The notes beneath the pieces are model-generated. The model had not been told where the DNA came from, did not search any database, and saw only the letters and a program-made list of their open reading frames with translations. Below, one piece after another: positions 56,866-64,000 of a stretch of 64,000 nucleotides of DNA (within the stretch, counting starts at the first letter, position 1; each line of letters starts with the position of its first letter). The stretch is from Canna indica (lineage: Eukaryota; Streptophyta; Magnoliopsida; Zingiberales; Cannaceae). The position numbers and the translations under genes are program-made. The stretch lies in NCBI GenBank assembly GCA_034359265.1, contig CP136897.1, forward strand, positions 34,025,501 through 34,089,500, read 5' to 3'.

Positions 56866-57498
56866 TTTTTTTTTTACTACCAATTTGATTGCACGACGAT
56901 ATCATTTTTTTTACCAATCTTTCTAACCAAACGTTATGGACGGACGACGTCGTCGACAAAAAATTTGGCTGTCGATCGCCCGCGCGGGGCCCGCCGCAAC
57001 CTCTACGGCCGGCTCAATCGACCAACCGACCCGAAAAATTAAAATTTGTAAATAAATAAGAAATATAACATTTCAATTATTATTTTTCGTTTAAAACGGG
57101 CGTAACTCCGTGCATTATTGTCCGATTTCAGCTTTTCACGTGGCGCTAAAAGGCGCGCGAAGAGACGAAGAAAATGACCCCGAGCTATCCCTCGGACGCT
57201 CACCCTTATTAGCCGACGATCAGAAGATTTGGCTGTCGTTCGCCCGCGCGGGGCCCGCCGCAACCTCTACGGCCGGCTCGATCGACCAACCGATCCGAAA
57301 AATTAAAATTTGTAAATAAATAAGAAATATAACATTTCAATTATTATTTTTCGTTTAAAACGGGCGTAACTCCGTGCATTATTATCCGATTTCAGCATTT
57401 CACGTGGCGCTAAAAGGCGCGCGAAGAGACGAAGAAAATGACCCCGAGCTATCCCTCGGACGCTCACCCTTATTGGCCGACGATCAGAATTGCATCAC
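56866..57498 (+). other. Double spacer with the 5S gene deleted, unit 129
   Basis: The upstream region reaches GATCAGAAG (57226) and jumps straight to ATTTGGCTGTCG of the next spacer. About 220 bp are gone: the whole gene, both T-runs and the palindrome. TTATTA and CACGTG remain with nothing to drive. No other feature seen in this 633-bp stretch. Confidence 0.92.
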
Positions 57499-57615
57499 GG
57501 GTGCGATCATACCAGCACTAATGCACCGAATCCCATCAGAACTCCGAAGTTAAGCGTGCTTGGGCGAGAGTAGTACTAGGATGGGTGACCCCCTGGGAAG
57601 TCCTCGTGTTGCTCC
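57499..57615 (+). rRNA. 5S rRNA: 5S rRNA gene, unit 130
   Basis: Changes: C24T, G31A, A115T (tail GCTCC). Counterpart of unit 143. Confidence 0.91.
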
Positions 57616-57984
57616 TTTTTTTTTTACTACCTATTTGATTGCATGACGAGATCATTTTTTTTACCAATCTTTCTAACCAAACGTTAAGGACAGACGACGT
57701 CGTCGACATAAAATTTGGCTGTCGATCGCCCGCGCGGCGCCCGCCGCAACCTCTACGGCCGGCTCGATCGACCAACCGACCCGAAAAATTAAAATTTGTA
57801 AATAAATAAGAAATATAACATTTCAATTATTATTTTTCGTTTAAAATGGGCGTAACTCCGTGCATTATTGTCCGATTTCAGCTTTTCACGTGGCGCTAAA
57901 AGGCGCGCGAAGAGACGAAGAAAATGACCCCGAGCTATCCCTCGGACGCTCACCCTTATTAGCCGACGATCAGAATTGCATGAT

Positions 57985-58101
57985 GGGTGCGATCATACCA
58001 GCACTAACGCACCGGATCCCATTAGAACTCCTAAGTTAAGCGTGCTTGGGCGAGAGTAGTACTAGGATGGGTGACCCCGTGGGAAGTCCTCGTGTTGCAC
58101 C
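57985..58101 (+). rRNA. 5S rRNA: 5S rRNA gene, unit 131
   Basis: Changes: C39T, G48T, C95G. Confidence 0.92.
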
Positions 58102-58470
58102 TTTTTTTTTTACTACCTATTTGATTGCACGACGAGATCATTTTTTTTACCAATCTTTCTAACCAAACGTTAAGGACGGACGACGTCATCGACATAAAAT
58201 TTGGCAGTCGATCGCCCGCGCGGGGCCCACCGCAACCTCTACGGCCGGCTCGATCGACCAACCGGCCCGAAAAATTAAAATTTATAAATAAATAAGAAAA
58301 ATAACATTTCATTTATTATTTTTCGTTTAAAACGGGCGTAACTTCGTGCATCATTGTCCGATTTCATCTTTTCACGTGGCGCTAAAAGGCGCGCGAAGAG
58401 ACGAAGAAAATCACCCCGAGCTATCCCTCGGACGCTCAACCTTATTAGCCGACGATCAGAAGTGCACCAC

Positions 58471-58587
58471 GGGTGCGATCATACCAGCACTAACGCACCG
58501 GATCCCATCAGAACTCCGAAGTTAAGCTTGCTTGGGCGAGAGTAGTACTAGGATGGGTGACCCCCTGGGAAGTCCTCGTGTTGCACC
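58471..58587 (+). rRNA. 5S rRNA: 5S rRNA gene, unit 132
   Basis: Single change G58T (box A). Confidence 0.94.
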
Positions 58588-58955
58588 TTTTTTTTTACTA
58601 CCTATTTGATTGCACGACGAGATCATTTTTTTTACCAATCTTTCTAACCAAACGTTAAGGACGGACGACGTCATCGACATAAAATTTGGCTGTCGATCGC
58701 CCGCGCGGGGCCCGCCGCAACCTCTACGGCCGGCTCGATCGACGAACCGGCCCGAAAAATTAAAATTTGTAAATAAATAAGAAAAATAACATTTCATTTA
58801 TTATTTTTCGTTTAAAACGGGCGTAACTTCGTGCATCATTGTCCGATTTCATCTTTTCACGTGGCGCTAAAAGGCGCGCGAAGAGACGAAGAAAATCACC
58901 CCGAGCTATCCCTCGGACGTTCACCCTTATTGGCCGACGATCAGAATTGCATCAC

Positions 58956-59103
58956 GGGTGCGATCATACCAGCACTAATGCATCGGATCCCATCAGAACT
59001 CCGAAGTTAAGCGTGCTTGGGCGAGAATAGTACTAGGTTAAGCGTGCTTGGGCGAGAGTAGTACTAGGATGGGTGACTCCCTGGGAAGTCCTCGTGTTGC
59101 ACC
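58956..59103 (+). pseudogene. 5S gene with 31-bp internal duplication, unit 133
   Basis: 148 nt. Gene nt 51-81 (from GTTAAG to TACTAG) are repeated in tandem at 59006-59036 and 59037-59067 with one mismatch, giving two box A and intermediate elements before one box C. Also C24T, C28T, C92T. The RNA could not fold as a normal 5S. Confidence 0.93.
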
Positions 59104-59471
59104 TTTTTTTTTACTACCCATTTGATTGCATGACGAGATCATTTTTTTTACCAATCTTTCTAACCAAACGTTAAGGACGGACGACGTCGTCGACATAAAA
59201 TTTGGCTGTCGATCGCCCGCGCGGGGCCCGCCGCAACCTCTACGGCCGGCTCGATCGACCAACCGATCCGAAAAATTAAAATTTGTAAATAAATAAGAAA
59301 TATAACATTTCAATTATTATTTTTCGTTTTAAACGGGCGTAACTCCGTGCATTATTGTCCGATTTCACCTTTTCACGTGGCGCTAAAAGGTGCGCGAAGA
59401 GACGAAGAAAATGACCCCGAGCTATCCCTCGGACGCTCACCCTTATTAGCCGACGATCAGAATTGCATCAC

Positions 59472-59588
59472 GAGTGCGATCATACCAGCACTAACGCACC
59501 GGATCCCATCAGAACTCCGAAGTTAAGCGTGCTTGGGCGAGAGTAGAACTATGATGGGTGACCCCCTGGGAATTCCTCGTGTTGCACC
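59472..59588 (+). rRNA. 5S rRNA: 5S rRNA gene, unit 134
   Basis: Changes: G2A, T76A, G81T, G102T. Confidence 0.9.
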
Positions 59589-59790
59589 TTTTTTTTTACT
59601 ACCTATTTGATTGCACGACGAGATCATTTTTTTTACCAATCTTTCTAACCAAATGTTAAGGACGGACGACGTCGTCGACATAAAATTTGGCTGTGGATCG
59701 CCCGCGCGGGGCCCGCCGCAACCTCTACGGCCGGCTCGATCGACCAACCGACCCGAAAAATTAAAATTTATAAATAAATAAGAGAAATAA

Positions 59791-59898
59791 CATACTAGCA
59801 CTAACGCACCGGATCTCATCAGAACTCTGAATTTAAGCGTGCTTGGGCGAGAGTAGTACTAGGATGGGTGACCCCCTGGGAAGTCCTCGTGTTGCACC
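59791..59898 (+). pseudogene. 5'-truncated 5S gene, short unit 135 (lineage b)
   Basis: CAT junction. Changes: C15T, C35T, C47T, G51T. T-run is T7 then GTAC. Confidence 0.92.
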
Positions 59899-60265
59899 TT
59901 TTTTTGTACTACCAATTTGATTGCACGACGAGATCATTTTTTTTACCAATCTTTCTAACCAAACGTTAAGGACGGACGACGTCGTCGACATAAAATTTGG
60001 CTGTCGATCGCCCGCGCGGGGCCCACCGCAAACTCTACGGCCGGCTTGATCGACCAACCGACCCGAAAAATTAAATTTGTAAATAAATAAGAAATATAAC
60101 ATTTCAATTATTATTTTTCGTTTAAAACGTGCGTAACTCCGTGCATTATTGTCCGATTTCAGCTTTTCACGTGGCGCTAAAAGGCGCGCGAAGAGACGAA
60201 GAAAATGACCCCGAGCTATCCCTCGGACGCTCACCCTTATTAGCCGACGATCAGAATTGCATCAC

Positions 60266-60382
60266 GAGTGCGATCATACCAGCACTAACGCAACGGATCC
60301 CATCAGAACTCCGAAGTTAAGCGTGCTTGGGCGAGAGTAGTACTATGATGGGTGACCCCCTGGGAAGTCCTCGTGTTGCACC
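60266..60382 (+). rRNA. 5S rRNA: 5S rRNA gene, unit 136
   Basis: Changes: G2A, C28A, G81T. T-run interrupted (T3 G T5). Confidence 0.91.
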
Positions 60383-60750
60383 TTTGTTTTTACTACCTAT
60401 TTGATTGCACGACGAGATCATTTTTTTTAGCAATCTTTCTAACCAAACGTTAAGGACGGACGACGTCATCGACATAAAATTTGGCTGTCGATCGCCCGCG
60501 CGGGGCCCGCCGCAACCTCTACGGCCGGCTCGATCGACCAACCGGCCCGAAAAATTAAAATTTGTAAATAAATAAGAAAAATAACGTTTCATTTATTATT
60601 TTTCGTTTAAAACGGCCGTAACTTCGTGCATCATTGTCCGATTTCATCTTTTCACGTGGCGCTAAAAGGCGCGCGAAGAGACGAAGAAAATCACCCCGAG
60701 CTATCCCTCGGACGCTCAACCTTATTAGCCGACGATCAGAAGTGCACCAC

Positions 60751-60867
60751 GGGTGCGATCATACCAGCACTAACGCACCGGATCCCATCAGAACTCCGAA
60801 GTTAAGCTTGCTTGGGCGAGAGTAGTACTAGGATGGGTGACCCCCTGGGAAGTCCTCGTGTTGCACC
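60751..60867 (+). rRNA. 5S rRNA: 5S rRNA gene, unit 137
   Basis: Single change G58T. Confidence 0.94.
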
Positions 60868-61235
60868 TTTTTTTTAACTACCGATTTGATTGCACGACGA
60901 GATCATTTTTTTTACCAATCTTTCTAACCAAACGTTAAGGACGGACGACGTCATCGACAAAAAATTTGGCTGTCGATCGCCCGCGCGGGGCCCGCCGCAA
61001 CCTCTACGGCCGGCTCGATCGACCAACCGGCCCGAAAAATTAAAATTTGTAAATAAATAAGAAAAATAACATTTCATTTATTATTTTTCGTTTAAAACGG
61101 GCGTAACTTCATGCATCATTGTCCGATTTCATCTTTTCACGTGGCGCTAAAAGGCGCGCGAAGAGACGAAGAAAATGACCCCGAGCTATCCCTCGGACGC
61201 TCACCCTTATTAGCCGACGATCAGAAGTGCATGAC

Positions 61236-61352
61236 GGGTGCGATCATACCAGCACTAACGCACCGGATCCCATCAGAAATCCGAAGTTAAGCGTGCTTGG
61301 GCGAGAGTAGTACTAGGATGGGTGACCCCCTGGTAATTCCTCGTGTTGCACC
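61236..61352 (+). rRNA. 5S rRNA: 5S rRNA gene, unit 138
   Basis: Changes: C44A, G99T, G102T. Confidence 0.91.
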
Positions 61353-61554
61353 TTTTTTTTTACTACCTATTTGATTGCACGACGAGATCATTTTTTTTAC
61401 CAATCTTTCTAACCAAACGTTAAGGACGGACGACGTCGTCGACATAAAATTTGGCTGTGGATCGCCCGCGCGGGGCCCGCCGCAACCTCTACGGCCGGCT
61501 CGATCGACCAACCGAACCGAAAAATTAAAATTTATAAATAAATAAGAGAAATAA

Positions 61555-61662
61555 CATACCAGCACTAACGCACCGGATCTCATCAGAACTCTGAATTTAA
61601 GCGTGCTTGGGCGAGAGTAGTACAAGGATGGGTGACCCCCTGGGAAGTCCTCGTGTTGCACC
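61555..61662 (+). pseudogene. 5'-truncated 5S gene, short unit 139 (lineage b)
   Basis: CAT junction. Changes: C35T, C47T, G51T, T79A. Confidence 0.92.
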
Positions 61663-62029
61663 TTTTTTTTTACTACCAATTTGATTGCACGACGAGATCA
61701 TTTTTTTTACCAATCTTTCTAACCAAACGTTAAGGACGGACGACGTCGTCGACATAAAATTTGGCTGTCGATCGCCCGCGCGGGGCCCACCGCAAACTCT
61801 ACGGCCGTCTCGATCGACCAACCGACCCGAAAAATTAAATTTGTAAATAAATAAGAAATATAACATTTCAATTATTATTTTTCGTTTAAAACGTGCGTAA
61901 CTCCGTGCATTATTGTCCGATTTCAGCTTTTCACGTGGCGCTAAAAGGCGCGCGAAGAGACGAAGAAAATGACCCCGAGCTATCCCTCGGACGCTCACCC
62001 TTATTAGCCGACGATCAGAATTGCATCAC

Positions 62030-62146
62030 GAGTGCGATCATACCAGCACTAACGCACCGGATCCCATCAGAACTCCGAAGTTAAGCGTGCTTGGGCGAGA
62101 GTAGTACTATGATGGGTGACCCCCTGGGAAGTCCTCGTGTTGCACC
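62030..62146 (+). rRNA. 5S rRNA: 5S rRNA gene, unit 140
   Basis: Changes: G2A, G81T. T-run interrupted (T3 G T5). Confidence 0.92.
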
Positions 62147-62514
62147 TTTGTTTTTACTACCTATTTGATTGCACGACGAGATCATTTTTTTTAGCAATCT
62201 TTATAACCAAACGTTAAGGACGGACGACGTCATCGACATAAAATTTGGCTGTCGATCGCCCGCGCGGGGCCCGCCGCAACCTCTACGGCCGGCTCGATCG
62301 ACCAATCGGCCCGAAAAATTAAAATTTGTAAATAAATAAGAAAAATAACATTTCATTTATTATTTTTCGTTTAAAACGGGCGTAACTTCGTGCATCATTG
62401 TCCGATTTCATCTTTTCACGTGGCGCTAAAAGGCGCGCGAAGAGACGAAGAAAATCACCCCGAGCTATCCCTCGGACGCTCAACCTTATTAGCCGACGAT
62501 CAGAAGTGCACCAC

Positions 62515-62631
62515 GGGTGCGATCATACCAGCACTAACGCACCGGATCCCATCAGAACTCCGAAGTTAAGCTAGCTTGGGCGAGAGTAGTACTAGGATGG
62601 GTGACCCCCTGGGAAGTCCTCGTGTTGCACC
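62515..62631 (+). rRNA. 5S rRNA: 5S rRNA gene, unit 141
   Basis: Changes: G58T, T59A (box A). Confidence 0.92.
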
Positions 62632-62999
62632 TTTTTTTTAACTACCGATTTGATTGCACGACGAGATCATTTTTTTTACCAATCTTTCTAACCAAACGTT
62701 AAGGACGGACGACGTCATCGACAAAAAATTTGGCTGTCGATCGCCCGCGCGGGGCTCGCCGCAACCTCTACGGCCGGCTCGATCGACCAACCGGCCCGAA
62801 AAATTAAAATTTGTAAATAAATAAGAAAAATAACATTTCATTTATTATTTTTCGTTTAAAACGGGCGTAACTTCGTGCATCATTGTCCGATTTCATCTTT
62901 TCACGTGGCGCTAAAAGGCGCGCGAAGAGACGAAGAAAATGACCCCGAGCTATCCCTCGGACGCTCACCCTTATTGGCCGACGATCAGAATTGCATCAC

Positions 63000-63116
63000 G
63001 GGTGCGATCATACCAGCACTAATGCACCGGATCCCATCAGAACTCCGAAGTTAAGCGTGCTTGGGCGAGAGTAGTACTAGGATGGGTGACCCCTTGGAAA
63101 GTCCTCGTGTTGCACC
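63000..63116 (+). rRNA. 5S rRNA: 5S rRNA gene, unit 142
   Basis: Changes: C24T, C95T, G99A. Confidence 0.92.
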
Positions 63117-63484
63117 TTTTTTTTTACTACCCATTTGATTGCATGACGAGATCATTTTTTTTACCAATCTTTCTAACCAAACGTTAAGGACGGACGACGT
63201 CGTCGACATAAAATTTGGCTGTCGTTCGCCCGCGCGGGGCCCGCCGCAACCTCTACGGCCGGCTCGATCGACCAACCGATCCGAAAAATTAAAATTTGTG
63301 AATAAATAAGAAATATAACATTTCAATTATTATTTTTCGTTTAAAACGGGCGTAACTCCGTGCATTATTATCCGATTTCAGCTTTTCACGTGGCGCTAAA
63401 AGGCGCGCGAAGAGACGAAGAAAATGACCCCGAGCTATCCATCGGACGCTCACCCTTATTGGCCGACGATCAGAATTGCATCAC

Positions 63485-63601
63485 GGGTGCGATCATACCA
63501 GCACTAATGCACCGAATCCCATCAGAACTCCGAAGTTAAGCGTGCTTGGGCGAGAGTAGTACTAGGATGGGTGACCCCTTGGGAAGTCCTCGTGTTGCTC
63601 C
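63485..63601 (+). rRNA. 5S rRNA: 5S rRNA gene, unit 143
   Basis: Changes: C24T, G31A, C95T, A115T (tail GCTCC). Confidence 0.91.
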
Positions 63602-63969
63602 TTTTTTTTTTCTACCTATTTGATTGCATGACGAGATCATTTTTTTTACCAATCTTTCTAACCAAACGTTAAGGACAGACGACGTCGTCGACATAAAATT
63701 TGGCTGTCGATCGCCCGCGCGGCGCCCGCCGCAACCTCTACGGCCGGCTCGATCGACCAACCGACCCGAAAAATTAAAATTTGTAAATAAATAAGAAATA
63801 TAACATTTCAATTATTATTTTTCGTTTAAAATGGGCGTAACTCCGTGCATTATTGTCCGATTTCAGCTTTTCACGTGGCGCTAAAAGGCGCGCGAAGAGA
63901 CGAAGAAAATGACCCCGAGCTATCCCTCGGACGCTCACCCTTATTAGCCGACGATCAGAATTGCATGAT

Positions 63970-64000
63970 GGGTGCGATCATACCAGCACTAACGCACCGG
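63970..64000 (+). rRNA. 5S rRNA: 5S rRNA gene, unit 144 (cut by window end)
   Basis: First 31 nt only, all matching consensus. The array continues beyond the window. Confidence 0.9.

Larger units (their letters stand above)
59472..62999 (+). repeat. 1764-bp four-unit repeat, two copies
   Basis: Units 134-137 recur as units 138-141: long, short (lineage b), G2A/G81T gene with T3GT5 tail, G58T gene. Confidence 0.87.
1..64000 (+). repeat. 5S rDNA tandem array (whole window)
   Basis: About 144 head-to-tail units, all in the same orientation, most 482-487 bp apart. Consensus gene landmarks, numbered from the first G: 1-10 GGGTGCGATC; box A region 50-64 (AGTTAAGCGTGCTTG); intermediate element about 67-72; box C about 80-97 (AGGATGGGTGACCCCCTG); 111-117 TTGCACC. 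The mature 3' end probably reaches 1-2 nt into the T-run, so listed gene ends (nt 117) are conservative. The start is set by pairing of GGGUGC with GCACCU (helix I) and by a C at -1 in many units. In known plant 5S genes RNA polymerase III uses TFIIIA on these internal elements; that role is taken from the family. Variants in later entries are given as consensus base, position, observed base. Confidence 0.98.

Noticed and set aside
1..64000. CRISPR-like or other direct-repeat array
   Set aside because: The repeat unit is about 485 bp with a 5S gene in each; spacers are homologous to each other, not unique.
1..64000. Bacterial or viral accessory system
   Set aside because: No coding region of any length beyond repeat artefacts; the 5S sequence is of land-plant type.

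Overview
The window is a single tandem array of plant-type 5S ribosomal RNA genes, all on the + strand. I see no protein-coding gene, no other RNA gene, no transposon open reading frame and no CRISPR. The 117-nt gene core (GGGTGCGATCATACC... to ...GTGTTGCACC) has the box A, intermediate element and box C layout of land-plant 5S genes. A T-run follows the gene, and a TTATTA element sits at -29 to -24. This indicates nuclear DNA of a land plant, probably a flowering plant; I cannot name the species.

The standard unit is about 485 bp: a 117-nt gene plus a 368-bp spacer. I numbered 144 units in order. 116 have a nominally complete gene, although nine of these carry internal indels. Twenty are 'short' units (about 310 bp) whose gene lacks nucleotides 1-9 and the whole upstream promoter region. 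Four more short units have a different, larger upstream deletion (about 198 bp from the preceding gene), and a fifth of that class is also cut at its 3' end. One unit keeps only the 3' tail of the gene, one spacer has lost its gene entirely, two extra 5' gene stubs sit in duplicated promoter regions, and the last gene runs off the window. Two complete genes (10733 and 15057) match my array consensus exactly; most carry two or more changes, so much of the array may be non-functional.

Two spacer/gene subfamilies alternate in blocks. Type A ('GACATAAAATTTGG' spacer, 'GCGCTAAAAGG' upstream) fills about 1-18.5 kb, 36.6-45.1 kb and 54.7-64 kb. Type B ('GCCATAAATCTTGG' spacer, 'GCGCTGAAAGG' upstream, genes often with C15T, G65C and A74G) fills about 28-36.4 kb and 45.1-54.6 kb. 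The stretch 18.7-28 kb is a heavily rearranged B-like zone. Higher-order repeats sit on top: 795-bp dimers (1-1.66 kb, 6.6-9.8 kb), 1739-bp (1.66-5.1 kb), 2251-bp (10.1-13.3 kb), 644-bp (20-21.4 kb), 682-bp (24.4-25.8 kb), a near-identical 4144-bp tandem duplication (36.9-45.05 kb), 1452-bp (50.3-53.2 kb) and 1764-bp (59.5-62.9 kb). A dispersed duplication links 29-38 kb to 45-56 kb.

The many small open reading frames on both strands are antisense or sense readings of the same spacer and gene tail, repeated because the units are copies. I do not regard them as genes. I did not find a new biological system. The points worth a second look are array-evolution events: amplified promoterless short genes, genes lacking the proximal terminator, a new perfect inverted repeat, a duplicated box A, and amplified pseudogenes. 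Variant positions were read by eye against a consensus I formed from this window (numbering 1-117).
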